Below, piece by piece: positions 1 to 9,366 of a DNA stretch of 64,000 nucleotides; the first letter of the stretch is position 1, and each line of letters opens with the position of its first letter. The position numbers were made by a program, and so were the translations under genes. The stretch spans positions 1 through 64,000 of the forward strand of contig PRDH01000019.1 in the NCBI GenBank assembly GCA_003345545.1, read 5' to 3'. The notes beneath the pieces were generated by a model. That model searched no databases. It saw nothing but the letters and a program-made list of their open reading frames with translations, and was not told the origin of the DNA. Source of the DNA: Candidatus Thorarchaeota archaeon. GTDB taxonomy: Archaea > Asgardarchaeota > Thorarchaeia > Thorarchaeales > Thorarchaeaceae.

Positions 1-232
1 CTATAGCAGATCCGATGAGCACTGCCCAGACGCCGAAGAACGGTCCCAACAAGAATCCCATAATGGGTGCCGATACGAGTCCAAATGAGATTGTGGCTCC
101 TCCCCCGACACTGATAGAGAAAGGGATAAGCGTAATCACGAGATGTACAGCAGCGAAGATGCCTAGGAGTGCCATTTCACGTACTCCAAAACGCAGTCTC
201 ATCGACCTGAAAGATACGTACACTCTAAACAT
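1..232 (-). CDS. Partial integral membrane protein, ECF-transporter S-component-like (N-terminal part)
   Basis: The minus strand has an open frame starting at ATG 232 and running off the window edge, so only about 77 N-terminal residues are visible. The ORF track shows only an opposite-strand shadow here. The translation has a basic N-terminus (MFRVYVSFRSMRLRFG) and then hydrophobic helices with a glycine-rich segment, ISVGGGATISFG, and LLGPFFG. This resembles the first helices of S-components of ECF vitamin transporters or related small membrane permeases. That family call is inference from a fragment; the substrate cannot be guessed. ATGs at residues 11 and 20 are alternative starts. Confidence 0.5.
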   Translation of the reverse strand, partial: MFRVYVSFRSMRLRFGVREMALLGIFAAVHLVITLIPFSISVGGGATISFGLVSAPIMGFLLGPFFGVWAVLIGSAI

Positions 233-543
233 GATTATTCTCGCTCCTTCTTCTAGCGCTGTTCAGCAGACCATATCGGCACTATGGGCATTGATTCGCC
301 ATTGTAAACGGATATTTGAAGATGTTCGGACCGTTGAAACGAAGCCAACTGCTCATCTTTGAGCATATTCACTCACTTCTCACTGGAAGGAAGCCTAGAG
401 ATGAATCCGTCCGGGCAATACTCGCATCACAAATCGCTCGTAGTGTGCTTTCGAGCATTCATGAGGATGATTGTCGAAGGCTCGACTACTAGAGGCATCT
501 ATGAATGCCAAGTCAAATTTGAGGGGAGTCACAATGGTAGGAC
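233..543. other. Intergenic stretch without a supported gene
   Basis: About 310 bases lie between the DUF92 gene stop and the start of the partial membrane gene, both on minus. ORFs listed here on plus have no family resemblance and are treated as chance. The stretch probably holds the promoter of the partial gene, but I see no clear TATA box or terminator hairpin. Confidence 0.4.
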
Positions 544-1470
544 TTAGCTACTTGAGGATGCCGCAATCCAGAAGAACAAACCGCCCAAGATCCAAACGAA
601 AAGACCTGCACCTAGTAGAACTCCAAGCGTAGCTCCCATGCCGGATGAGCCAAAATTCACATGCATGTTTGTGAAGCTCTTGAAGCCTCCGACATATTTC
701 GTTTCATAGTCGCAGTGAAATTCCTTGTCAGTAACTGCTCCGCATATCTCACAGACATATCTATTCTGAAAGACTGCTCCGAGAACGCTGTCAACATTGC
801 AGCCTATGAAGCCAGTCAATACAGTCAGAGGTATGAGAAAGTAGACTTGGTCAACTGCTGTGACTGCTGGTACCCAGCCAGGGGCAAAGACTGAGAAGAG
901 AACTGCAATTACTCCAATCGTAAGACCTGCCAGAATGGCAACAGCCTCACCAAGCAAGGAAACTCCGCCAATCGTACCAGTCGGTACCTTCCTTCGAAGA
1001 TTAGTGATCAATCTCGGCTTGCTCCTGCTGAAGACTCCTAATTCGCTAGCTAGGGTATCCGCGGCTGTAGTTGATACTGCTCCGATATAACCACCGAAGA
1101 GAAAGAACGGCCAACCTGCAGCCGCCAAGTCTGGGACGAGACTGGCAAGGTACATAGCAACCGAGAACATCATAGGAATGAGTCCGCTTCCGAAGACGTT
1201 TTTCCATGATCTCTTGCCTTTTCCTTCTTGAGCACAGTTCCTCTGCATCTTTGCCTTGTACTTATATTTAGTAGCAATCCCTGCGCTCAGGAAATAGAAG
1301 AGCACAATTACGAACGCCGAAACGCCACCAGTGTACCAGATGGTGAATCCCACAATGAAGGCACTGATGAGTCCAGAAATATCGACAAAGTGGAGCTTAT
1401 AGGCCAAGGCCCCGAAAGCACCCATCACCAATAGTCCGGAAACGGCCGGATGCGCAAGTATCTCAAACAT
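544..1470 (-). CDS. DUF92 / VTE6-family membrane protein (putative polyprenyl- or phytyl-phosphate kinase)
   Basis: This 308-residue protein has about seven hydrophobic segments. It carries the features I associate with the DUF92/TMEM19 family, including KRSWKNVFGSGLIP near residue 90 and the conserved stretch STTAADTLASELG followed by TGTIGGVSLLGE. In plants the family member VTE6 phosphorylates phytyl phosphate using CTP; archaeal members are presumed to act on isoprenoid phosphates, but this is not shown here. The predicted location is the cytoplasmic membrane. It starts at ATG 1470 and has no close operon partner. The family call is fairly secure, the reaction is not. Confidence 0.75.
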   Translation of the reverse strand: MFEILAHPAVSGLLVMGAFGALAYKLHFVDISGLISAFIVGFTIWYTGGVSAFVIVLFYFLSAGIATKYKYKAKMQRNCAQEGKGKRSWKNVFGSGLIPMMFSVAMYLASLVPDLAAAGWPFFLFGGYIGAVSTTAADTLASELGVFSRSKPRLITNLRRKVPTGTIGGVSLLGEAVAILAGLTIGVIAVLFSVFAPGWVPAVTAVDQVYFLIPLTVLTGFIGCNVDSVLGAVFQNRYVCEICGAVTDKEFHCDYETKYVGGFKSFTNMHVNFGSSGMGATLGVLLGAGLFVWILGGLFFWIAASSSS

Positions 1471-1814
1471 TCATTTCACATCCATGAATCATCATTAGCT
1501 CAAGCTTTGGTAATGTCATTGCGGTCTAGTTCGAATGTTCTATGAGCATATATCATAACCTAATCTACACCAGATTAACACTCTGCCGTTCCGATTTTGC
1601 ATTTATAGCTTTGCCTTAGGTATTGCTCTCCTGCAGCTTATCTTCGTCAATATGATGCCTTTCATGAATAATTCGGCACTAGACGAATAATGAATTTTCG
1701 ATGTTTATATCGGCAACTGTCGAAATCACCCTTTTCCGGGCGTTGTTTTTTTGTGCTCACCCTCTGCCAAACAGAGGATTATGAATATCAATGGTCGTGA
1801 AATCATACGGCCAC
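1471..1814. other. Intergenic stretch, AT-rich, no gene seen
   Basis: Roughly 340 bases separate the DUF92 start from the stop of the GCS2-fusion gene. I see no tRNA-like fold, no long ORF of credible composition and no convincing hairpin. It should contain the promoter of the DUF92 gene and the 3' end of the upstream operon transcript. Confidence 0.4.
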
Positions 1815-4800
1815 CTAATAGACTGTGAACTGCTTCTTCACTATGTCTACCGCACGATTTGGAAGCGGACGACCGTGCTGCGAGATGACTGCATCTAGGT
1901 AGTACCCTGACACAACATCGATCGGTGGAGTCAGCCATCTCACAGTCATTGTGTTCTTCTCTCCGCTAGGTAGACGGATTTCAAACTCCTTGACAATCTC
2001 ACGTCTTGACATCACTCTGAGATTGACTCTCAGGTCCTCCAAATCCTCTCTCGCGCTCTCCACATCCACGACAATATCGACTGGAGTGAGTCTAGCAACA
2101 AGACCCGGAATCTCATCACCTGTTTCGCTCTTTATTGAAAAGCCGACCTTGAAGAATGGCTTTTCGATAGCCTTGACCTTAAATCGTTGGCTATTCTCAT
2201 TCGATTGTGTGCCACAAGTTAGGCTCGCCTTCAGGTGTGCCGTACTCATTTCCGCACCGAGAGGTACTCTGAACTGGACTGGAATCATTTTTGCCTTTTC
2301 AGGTTCTAGGTTGATGTTTCTCTCAATCAGGCTGAAGTTACCAGCAATTGATTCAAGGCTGACTGAAAGACTGCAATCTGTTGGTTCTATTGGGCCGCCC
2401 TGGATTTGTATTGTCATCTGAACCATTTGGTCAGGTAGAGTGTAACTGGGAAGCCCGATGAACTCGATCGCCGCAAAACCTGCTGAGGGACCACCAACGA
2501 TGTCTATTGTTGCCGAACGCCTATCCATCTCCATATCTGCATAGCTGAGGATTGCAACAAGCGAAACCGTCTTTGGGTTTGTGGATGACTCCGGAGCTGG
2601 AACTGTGATGGGACCGAAGGCCAATGATAGGTTCTTGCTCTGCTTTACAGGCTGTCGAAGGACCATGTGCTCCTCGCCATCAGGAAAGACGAATGATAAT
2701 GAGAGAACAGCAGGATCTCCCTGCTCCGTGTTCCTCCGGATTCGTAACCATCCTGACACTTTACCTCCGATGTGAGAACGTTGGGGAACTCGAAGTGAGT
2801 CTAGATTGATGCGAGTCGCAACCTCGTCTATGCTGAATCTGTCTGACTCGACCGATGCCATGATACCTCCCCTCTCAATTACACGAATGCGAATTACGCC
2901 AACTCTGTCCGACTGAGTCATTTTCTCCACATGAGGGACTCTCCACTGAAAAGTCGCTGTTGTGCCCATGAACTCCCCGAATTGCAGGCTCTCAATTTCA
3001 GTCGACTTCTCTGATTCTGAATAGAAGTCAACAATCATCGTTGCTGATGTCCCAATCACCTTGCTCCTATCACTTACGACTACACTCCCCGTCACGAATT
3101 CGCCGGGCACGTAGCTGCTTTTCAAATCTGACTCTAGGACGGCTTGCGGCCCCCTTCTCACAAATCCCACGTAGAAGGGCTTTGATGTTCCTTCAGCTAT
3201 TTCCATATTCTCTTCGTTGAGCAAGCGTATCTGGAGAACACATCTCTCAACACCTTCAGCCGCATCAGGTGGAATCATCAGAGGCGGGAGGTGTGAACTC
3301 TCAAGGACTGTGGTTTCTCCTCCCTCAATCTCAAGCATCTCTCTAGTTCCGACAATGACGCGCTCGAGATTGGGGGCAAGTACATTGACTTGACAGCTGA
3401 CGAGTGATTTTGAAGGATAGTTGGTTTCGATCTCTCCGACAAAGAGAACAGGCGTCTTGCCATCTGCAAACTGAGTTGTCGTGCCTGGTTTGATTGATGC
3501 ACTCATCCAATATGTGTTGATGGTGCTAGTAAAACTGATCTGACGACCTGCAAAACCCACATCTGCAATCACGTTATAGGCAGTCGTGTCCTTTCGAGTT
3601 CTGAAGACAACCTGAGAAACATGTATTTCTCCAGCTTCAATGCTGTCGATTGTCAGAACATTACCATCCACAGTATTCCTGTGAGAGTCTTCTATTGAGT
3701 ATTTCACAGTCAGGTTCTCGAGACTTCTACCAGTACTGTTGCGAACGAGGATATTGAATTGTGCGTCTTGCCCCGCGAATGCTCTATCGGCGTCTATGAC
3801 GATCTCAGGTTCAAGGCCCTTCCACCAACACAGCCACGTAGGAAGATGTGGAGTTCCTTCAATCGGATCATAGAGCCAGTTGGTGCAACACTCCCTCGTG
3901 ACCTCTGCCAGACGTTTTAAAAGTGCAACCATATTGAAATCGGACTTTGCATAGACATCAAGCTGAAAGTCTGCCTCAGTTGTCCTCGGGTTTACATACT
4001 CACTTCCAAATATCGAAACAAGCAATGCCTGAATGAATGGATTCTCAATAACCTTGAGGTCGTCCAGCTCATCGCGGATCAGGTAGAGCATCGAGACAAT
4101 TGCATCTCCAATGTATCTGTTCCGTCGTGTTTCGTCAATAATTCCTGAGTCAGACACTTGGTGATTGTAGATTGTAAGGAATTCACCTCCACCCTCTCCC
4201 GGCTTGAATGGACCCCATAGTCCGGCAGCCACTGCGGATGCTCTATTCGCGCTAAGTGATTTTGCGCCAACATCTGGGACTATCTTGCCTTGATTGACCA
4301 TGCGCTTAGCTTTCAGAGCAAGAGCCTGAAGGATTAGTGCGAGTCCCATCCTTCTGGGAATACTCAACTGAGTATCGAACACTCGGAGTTCAATCGTTCC
4401 GTAATCCGTGTAGGGATAACAGTCCACCATCCTTGCATAGCTTCTGTTTACATGCTTAGCAAATGCTTCCTTATCAGCTGCCTTGACGTATGGAATCATT
4501 TCGAATTCGTTTGTTGGACCCATTTGTGTTGTGTTCTTGAAGAGTCTAATCGACCTCTTGCAACGAGGTGCACGGACCACGCCCTTATCATCCATTGTTA
4601 TTTCGTCACTCGTTTTCTTGTTTTCGAATGGCGAGTTCACTGATAGTGCTATGAGATGTGGAATGAAGTTCCGTATCATGTTATAGACAGCGATTTTGGT
4701 GGTTTCATCAACTTCCGGGCTGAGAATGTGATGATGCTCACCAAATGACAGATTGCGCAGGTACTCCTGTGTGGGATTCAGGCCAGTTGATATGAGAATC

Positions 4801-5240
4801 GCTTGGGAGTCCTTGGGTAGTGACTCATATGAGATAGCTATCAGTGTCTGTACCCACCATGCGAGCTCTTCGAGTGTCGTGCATGGAGGCGTTGCGACTT
4901 CGAGAATCCAGGTCAAGCTGACAACGTTCGGGTCATGTCCTAGGAGAGTGTATTCTCTTAGTTGTCCTGCGGGATCCTTATACGTGGCAACTATTCGTGA
5001 ACCTCGTTCTCCTTCTTCTGTCTGCGCCGAATGATCGTATTTCTGTCTGACAGTTTCCACTGATGAAGACCTGATTTTCTTGTCAAGAAGCCCCTTTGCG
5101 CTCGCGACTATCTTGTCGAACAAATCTAAGATGTCTTCTCCACGAATCCAAGTACCATCTTTGCGAATGACTTGGAGCTCGACCTCTATGCCATGAGGAA
5201 AGGGCAACTGCATCTCTGAATCATTTGAGGTCGGGATCAT
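1815..5240 (-). CDS. GCS2-type carboxylate-amine ligase fused to a long Ig-like repeat region
   Basis: The protein has about 1141 residues. Residues 15-430 look like the glutamate-cysteine ligase 2 (YbdK) family: HGIEVELQV near the start, ILEVATPPCTTLEEL, FGEHHHI, NSPFENKK and YGTIELRVFDTQ. The remaining 650-700 residues are a run of beta-rich segments with CARDB/Ig-like character, for example AGQDAQFNILVRN. No signal peptide or membrane helix is visible, so it is probably cytosolic. I chose ATG 5240 because AGGTGG lies just upstream; the GTG at 5249 sits inside that site. It directly follows the 236-aa gene, as the last gene of a three-gene operon. Normal family length is about 370 residues, so the fusion is unusual. 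The amine substrate is unknown. Confidence 0.7.
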   Translation of the reverse strand: MIPTSNDSEMQLPFPHGIEVELQVIRKDGTWIRGEDILDLFDKIVASAKGLLDKKIRSSSVETVRQKYDHSAQTEEGERGSRIVATYKDPAGQLREYTLLGHDPNVVSLTWILEVATPPCTTLEELAWWVQTLIAISYESLPKDSQAILISTGLNPTQEYLRNLSFGEHHHILSPEVDETTKIAVYNMIRNFIPHLIALSVNSPFENKKTSDEITMDDKGVVRAPRCKRSIRLFKNTTQMGPTNEFEMIPYVKAADKEAFAKHVNRSYARMVDCYPYTDYGTIELRVFDTQLSIPRRMGLALILQALALKAKRMVNQGKIVPDVGAKSLSANRASAVAAGLWGPFKPGEGGGEFLTIYNHQVSDSGIIDETRRNRYIGDAIVSMLYLIRDELDDLKVIENPFIQALLVSIFGSEYVNPRTTEADFQLDVYAKSDFNMVALLKRLAEVTRECCTNWLYDPIEGTPHLPTWLCWWKGLEPEIVIDADRAFAGQDAQFNILVRNSTGRSLENLTVKYSIEDSHRNTVDGNVLTIDSIEAGEIHVSQVVFRTRKDTTAYNVIADVGFAGRQISFTSTINTYWMSASIKPGTTTQFADGKTPVLFVGEIETNYPSKSLVSCQVNVLAPNLERVIVGTREMLEIEGGETTVLESSHLPPLMIPPDAAEGVERCVLQIRLLNEENMEIAEGTSKPFYVGFVRRGPQAVLESDLKSSYVPGEFVTGSVVVSDRSKVIGTSATMIVDFYSESEKSTEIESLQFGEFMGTTATFQWRVPHVEKMTQSDRVGVIRIRVIERGGIMASVESDRFSIDEVATRINLDSLRVPQRSHIGGKVSGWLRIRRNTEQGDPAVLSLSFVFPDGEEHMVLRQPVKQSKNLSLAFGPITVPAPESSTNPKTVSLVAILSYADMEMDRRSATIDIVGGPSAGFAAIEFIGLPSYTLPDQMVQMTIQIQGGPIEPTDCSLSVSLESIAGNFSLIERNINLEPEKAKMIPVQFRVPLGAEMSTAHLKASLTCGTQSNENSQRFKVKAIEKPFFKVGFSIKSETGDEIPGLVARLTPVDIVVDVESAREDLEDLRVNLRVMSRREIVKEFEIRLPSGEKNTMTVRWLTPPIDVVSGYYLDAVISQHGRPLPNRAVDIVKKQFTVY

Positions 5241-5249
5241 TCCTACCAC

Positions 5250-5960
5250 CTAGAGGGTCGTGATGGTTTCGAGAATTTCGGCAATCTTTGGTACATTCCC
5301 TGCAAGTGTTGAGGAGAGTGTCATTTCTAGGACCACCACATTTTCAGCCTCCCTTGCCAATTCAGTCAGCTTGTATGTGAGCAATCCTCCCCCGAATTCA
5401 CCATCATCATCAAGCACTTGGAGGTTCAGCTCTCTGAGCTTCTCCTTGAAAGTCGATATCTCTCTCGGACTACCATGTTTGTATCTTGTTCCTAGGATTA
5501 CTGCTCTGTTGCTATCTATGACGGTAGGTAATGGCGACCACCTCAGATTGATTATTAGTTGGGATGTCTTGAGTTTGAGTTGTGCTCTGATGATTCTCAT
5601 GATGGAATCACACGTAGCCTGTGATTCGCTTCGGTCTGAGCCTTTTATGATGACTGGCAGTCTGAATCCTCTTCCTCTGAGGCTTTCAAACGCGTCGTGA
5701 ATTGGGTCTCCCTTGATGTCGGCGGTCAACGCACATACAATGCCAGTCGTTGAACCTTGGACGATGAGGACAGTCGTAGAGAAGTCATCCACTCGCAGGT
5801 TGCTTTCAATGGATTCCAAACTAGTGTGGAGATTGGATAGTCGCTGCAAGAGACTCCCAAGAATCTGCTCTGCTCTTTCTAGTTCTTGGAGAAGGACTGC
5901 TCCTTCACTAGCACTGGTCATTGATAGGTTACCACTCTCTGAGTATTGCTCAACAAGCAA
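5250..5960 (-). CDS. Conserved hypothetical protein upstream of the GCS2 fusion
   Basis: This 236-residue soluble protein has an N-terminal coiled-coil-prone stretch (residues 20-55) and an alpha/beta C-terminal part with hydrophobic strands such as TTVLIVQGS and ENVVVLEMTLSS. I do not recognise the family. Its stop codon abuts the ribosome binding site of the GCS2-type gene, so the two are almost certainly co-translated. A second possible start is the ATG at residue 14. A hydrolase acting on the product of the ligase would be a natural partner, but nothing in the sequence demonstrates this. Confidence 0.6.
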   Translation of the reverse strand: MLVEQYSESGNLSMTSASEGAVLLQELERAEQILGSLLQRLSNLHTSLESIESNLRVDDFSTTVLIVQGSTTGIVCALTADIKGDPIHDAFESLRGRGFRLPVIIKGSDRSESQATCDSIMRIIRAQLKLKTSQLIINLRWSPLPTVIDSNRAVILGTRYKHGSPREISTFKEKLRELNLQVLDDDGEFGGGLLTYKLTELAREAENVVVLEMTLSSTLAGNVPKIAEILETITTL

Positions 5961-6014
5961 CAGTTCCGCTCATTCGTTATTATCTTTCCTAGTTCAATGC
6001 AGTTCCAAGAAGGA

Positions 6015-6452
6015 CTAGGCATCTGCAATCAAACTCATCAACTCATCAATCTTTGCCCTAAGCTCCTTCAGACGATACCAAGTTGATTCTCGCCCACTTT
6101 GGTCTGCAAGTTTTCTCACAATGATATTGTAATCCACCCCAGCAAGATCACCCAACAATACGAGCGCACTCTTTGACTTGAAGTGAGACTCATTCACTCT
6201 ACCGTTTCTGAACCTAGTAATAAGAGGCTCAAGTGCTCGTTCTGCTGAATCAATCTCTATCAATGCACCGCGGTAGCTGCCCTTTGGATCCTTGATGGCA
6301 TACCCTCCGACCAATGGAGTCATTCCCATACCTAGTGAACCTTTCCCAATATCATCAAGTGTATCCATAGCATTCTGGAAGAACTGATCCCCGTCCCCTA
6401 GACACTTCTTGATTGCCCTCAAGATTCGAGGTCGTTCGATAGAGTCAATCAT
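6015..6452 (-). CDS. Small helical hypothetical protein, first gene of the GCS2 operon
   Basis: The 145-residue protein is predicted to be mostly helical, with a glycine-rich loop (GKGSLGMGMTPLVGG) near residue 40 and a basic helix at the C-terminus. I recognise no family. It starts at ATG 6452. It ends 55 bases before the 236-aa gene on the same strand, so it probably heads a three-gene transcript with the 236-aa protein and the ligase fusion. Confidence 0.6.
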   Translation of the reverse strand: MIDSIERPRILRAIKKCLGDGDQFFQNAMDTLDDIGKGSLGMGMTPLVGGYAIKDPKGSYRGALIEIDSAERALEPLITRFRNGRVNESHFKSKSALVLLGDLAGVDYNIIVRKLADQSGRESTWYRLKELRAKIDELMSLIADA

Positions 6453-6528
6453 GAAATCACCTTAGTGAGAAGTGCAGAAAAAGGAAGTGGATACGGGTGC
6501 TTCAAGGGTCACACCCGTGGTTCGGATT

Positions 6529-7590
6529 CTATAATTGGACTTCTGGCAGCTCACCGGCGAAATGGCATGCTACGATATGTGCATCGCTGATGTTTCTGTC
6601 TTCGGGTATCTCCCTTACACAGATTTCCTGTGCGTATGGACATCTAGGGTGGAACCGACAGCCGGATGGCACATTGATAGGACTTGGAGGCTCGCCCTTC
6701 AAAGACTCGATACGTCGTTTGATGGTGGGGTCTCCAGAGGGCACTGCTGAAATCAATGCTCGAGTGTACGGATGCAGTGGACTGAAAGCCACATCGTGTG
6801 CTGGCCCCAACTCCATGATTCTCCCAAGATACATGATTCCAATTCTATCAGCAATATATGTTGCAACAGCCAGGTCGTGGGTGATAAACAGATACGTGAG
6901 TCCGAGCTCTTCACGCAGAGTCAACAACAGGTTCAGGATTTCTGCACGTATGGACACGTCAAGCATTGAAACTGGCTCATCAGCCACCATGAACTCAGGA
7001 TGCAGAATAAGCGCCCTGGCAACAGAGATTCTCTGTCTCTGTCCTCCAGATAGCTCATGGGGATACCTGTCAATATAGTCTTCGGCCGGAGTCAGGGCAA
7101 CGCTCTCCAGTGCTTCGAGGACTCTTTGGCGTCTCTGACTTGGCATCAGCGGTATCTTGTGAACCATAAGCGGCTCTTGCACTATGCTGAAGATGCTCTG
7201 CTTCGGGTTAAGGGATTCGTAGGGGTCTTGGAATGTAATCTGCATGCGCTTCCTGAGGTTCTTGATTTCATTTCTGTCAAGGGTCGCCAAGTTCTGACCT
7301 GCATAGAATACCTCACCATCCGTAGGAACCTCCAGGTGGAGAATGCATCTGCCTGTTGTAGTCTTCCCACAACCAGATTCTCCTGCCAGAACAAGTATCT
7401 CTCCTTTCTTGATGTCGAAAGTCACTCCATCGACTGCTTTCACAAAGAGCTCCTGCCTATACAGCATTGACGATAGGAAACCCGTATTGACTGCAAACCA
7501 TTTTCGCATGTTCCTGACGGCAATCAGAGTATTGCCATCCTTGACTTCCTCGGAACCCTGTAGAACTCTCGATTCATCTGTTGTCATCAT
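6529..7590 (-). CDS. dppF: Peptide ABC transporter ATP-binding protein, OppF/DppF type
   Basis: The ABC ATPase has 353 residues. Walker A is GESGCGKTT (near residue 70), the signature is LSGGQRQR, Walker B ends in MVADEPVS, and the switch histidine is in FITHDLA. The C-terminal oligopeptide-transporter extension carries the cysteine motif [14 protein letters not shown], which in some family members binds an iron-sulfur cluster. It energises peptide import from the inner face of the membrane. It lies 3 bases downstream of the OppD-type gene and forms an operon with it. Substrate class (di- or oligopeptide) cannot be told from the ATPase. Confidence 0.92.
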   Translation of the reverse strand: MMTTDESRVLQGSEEVKDGNTLIAVRNMRKWFAVNTGFLSSMLYRQELFVKAVDGVTFDIKKGEILVLAGESGCGKTTTGRCILHLEVPTDGEVFYAGQNLATLDRNEIKNLRKRMQITFQDPYESLNPKQSIFSIVQEPLMVHKIPLMPSQRRQRVLEALESVALTPAEDYIDRYPHELSGGQRQRISVARALILHPEFMVADEPVSMLDVSIRAEILNLLLTLREELGLTYLFITHDLAVATYIADRIGIMYLGRIMELGPAHDVAFSPLHPYTRALISAVPSGDPTIKRRIESLKGEPPSPINVPSGCRFHPRCPYAQEICVREIPEDRNISDAHIVACHFAGELPEVQL

Positions 7591-7593
7591 CTA

Positions 7594-8583
7594 TCACTCC
7601 AAGTCTATTTCAATCTCGCCTCTAAGCTGCTCAGCAAAGTGACAGGAAACAAACCTACCCGGTTCAACCTCCTGAGCTACCGGGTCATCCTTCGTGCAAA
7701 TGTCTTGCGCATATGGGCATCTAGGATGGAACCTGCAGCCCGTTGGAGGTGAGATTAGGTCTGGTGGAGACCCTGGAATCGAAGTGAGTTTCTTCTTTTC
7801 TGCCTTCACCATACTCGGGATTGCACCCACTAGTCCAGTGGCATATGGATGAATTGGGTCCTTGAATACTGATACGACATCAGCCAGCTCAACGATTTTG
7901 CCAGCATACATGACTGCGGTCTTATCACAGGTTTCGGCAATGACACTCAGGTCGTGTGTGATGAGAATGAGCGACAAGCCAAGATCTTTCTGGAGCTTCT
8001 GCATCAGCCTCAGAATCTGTGCCTGGATTGTGACGTCAAGTGCAGTGGTCGGTTCGTCAGCTATGACGAGATCGGGATTACAGGCAAGAGCCATAGCAAT
8101 CATGGCTCTTTGACGCATTCCTCCCGAAAACTCATGGGGATAGTTGTGAATGCGACCGGGGTCAAGACCAACCATCTCGAAGAGCTTAGCACAACGGTCT
8201 AGTGCCTCTTCCTCGGTCACGTTCTCATGCATGAGGATTGCTTCTGCAATCTGTTCTCCGATTTCAAATACGGGGTTCAGCGCATTCATGGCGCCTTGGA
8301 AGACGATAGCTACGTTCCTCCAACGGATGTCACGCATCTCCTTGGCGGTCTTGCGAATTAAGTCTTCACCCTTGAAGTACACGCTTCCACCAATGATATT
8401 TGCTGCAGGCGGGAGAAGTTGCATAACTGAATATGCCAAGCTTGACTTTCCACAACCACTCTCCCCAGCAAGTCCGATGGACTCACCAGGTTCCAGCGCC
8501 AGGGAAACGTTGTCGACTGCTTTTACAAGACCCTTCTGTGTTTGGTAGTACATCCTAAGATTACGAATGTCCAGCAAGGGCAT
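7594..8583 (-). CDS. dppD: Peptide ABC transporter ATP-binding protein, OppD/DppD type
   Basis: This is the partner ATPase, about 330 residues. It has Walker [10 protein letters not shown], signature FSGGMRQR, Walker [13 protein letters not shown] and the C-terminal cysteine motif [14 protein letters not shown]. The ORF track extends it to 8733, but a TATA box on minus near 8670 lies inside that extension. Homology begins at MPLLDIRNL, so I place the start at ATG 8583, with ATG 8598 as the alternative. It heads the ATPase operon and is divergent from the small membrane protein and the permease genes. Confidence 0.92.
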   Translation of the reverse strand: MPLLDIRNLRMYYQTQKGLVKAVDNVSLALEPGESIGLAGESGCGKSSLAYSVMQLLPPAANIIGGSVYFKGEDLIRKTAKEMRDIRWRNVAIVFQGAMNALNPVFEIGEQIAEAILMHENVTEEEALDRCAKLFEMVGLDPGRIHNYPHEFSGGMRQRAMIAMALACNPDLVIADEPTTALDVTIQAQILRLMQKLQKDLGLSLILITHDLSVIAETCDKTAVMYAGKIVELADVVSVFKDPIHPYATGLVGAIPSMVKAEKKKLTSIPGSPPDLISPPTGCRFHPRCPYAQDICTKDDPVAQEVEPGRFVSCHFAEQLRGEIEIDLE

Positions 8584-8667
8584 GATTGTACACTCCATCG
8601 AGCCAATAGTGGCCCTGGGCAGGGCATCCGCCTCGCCCTTCTTGGGGTACGCCTGCCATGAGGTCGG

Positions 8668-8677
8668 CTTAAATATG
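8668..8677 (-). promoter_or_regulatory. TATA box for the ATPase operon
   Basis: Read on minus the sequence is CATATTTAAG, about 70-90 bases upstream of the two candidate ATG codons of the OppD-type gene. A transcription start about 26 bases downstream would exclude the longer ORF start at 8733. Confidence 0.5.
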
Positions 8678-8854
8678 TTGCTTTCAAAGACATTCTTCCG
8701 AGGGTCGTCCGACAGCAGCAAACGCAATGGCATTAGAATAGAATCACAATAGTGAAGCTATTCTGATATCTACTATTGCCTTAGTGTGAGTCCAATAATA
8801 CGCTCGTTTAGAAAGAGTAAAAGCACTTCGATACGTAGTTGCCTCTGAATCAAG

Positions 8855-9175
8855 ATGTCTAGAATGGCAGTCAGATCCTTTCCAAGGACACACAATAAAC
8901 CCCCAAAATGGATTCTCCTAGTCCCCTTCATTCTCATGGTAGGTGGCTGGGCTATGACATTCGTCTACTTCCTCCAGTTCCTCGGAAGCATCATTGCCCT
9001 CACAGGAGCCCTGACCATATTCCTAGTAGGGGCAGTATATGCAGATCTTTGGGCCTCATATCGAAGGACGCAACAGCTAATCAAAGGCCGTCAAGAGGAA
9101 GGTCGTGTTACTTCTGCTGCTGCGGACATACCTCCAGCCGAAGATCCTTTTGAAGAAACCTTTGGTGAAGAGTAG
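8855..9175 (+). CDS. Small membrane protein with two transmembrane helices
   Basis: The 106-residue protein has a basic N-terminus, two hydrophobic helices (residues about 19-38 and 41-65) joined by a short turn, and a charged tail ending in acidic residues (PFEETFGEE). I do not recognise a family. It lies between the divergent ATPase operon and the permease genes and is followed by a strong hairpin terminator, so it is likely a separate transcript. A role with the transporter is possible but unsupported. Confidence 0.6.
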   Translation: MSRMAVRSFPRTHNKPPKWILLVPFILMVGGWAMTFVYFLQFLGSIIALTGALTIFLVGAVYADLWASYRRTQQLIKGRQEEGRVTSAAADIPPAEDPFEETFGEE

Positions 9176-9214
9176 TCCCAGCGAGCTGCGATGTAAACGG
9201 CAATGGCTTTCAAG

Positions 9215-9249
9215 GGAATTAATCGGGTACCCGAACCAATTCCTTTTTT
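9215..9249 (+). terminator. Hairpin terminator after the small membrane protein
   Basis: An outer stem GGAATT/AATTCC encloses the perfect palindrome TCGGGTACCCGA, followed at once by six T residues. Confidence 0.6.
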
Positions 9250-9366
9250 AGGCAATCTTTCAGGGTCGTCATCACCTATACGAGACAAGAGGACTTCTCG
9301 GATTCATTGAACGAGTACAGATTCGCTCACTTGAATGCGATTCGTCCTACCAATGGAGGATGACAT

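Noticed and set aside
15-362. Plus-strand ORF of 115 residues
   Set aside because: The minus strand reads as a hydrophobic, glycine-rich membrane protein entering from the window edge; the plus ORF has no such character.
1523-1560. A TTCGAAT stretch resembling a tRNA T-loop
   Set aside because: No flanking T-stem, anticodon arm or acceptor stem could be paired; no tRNA gene was found anywhere in the window.
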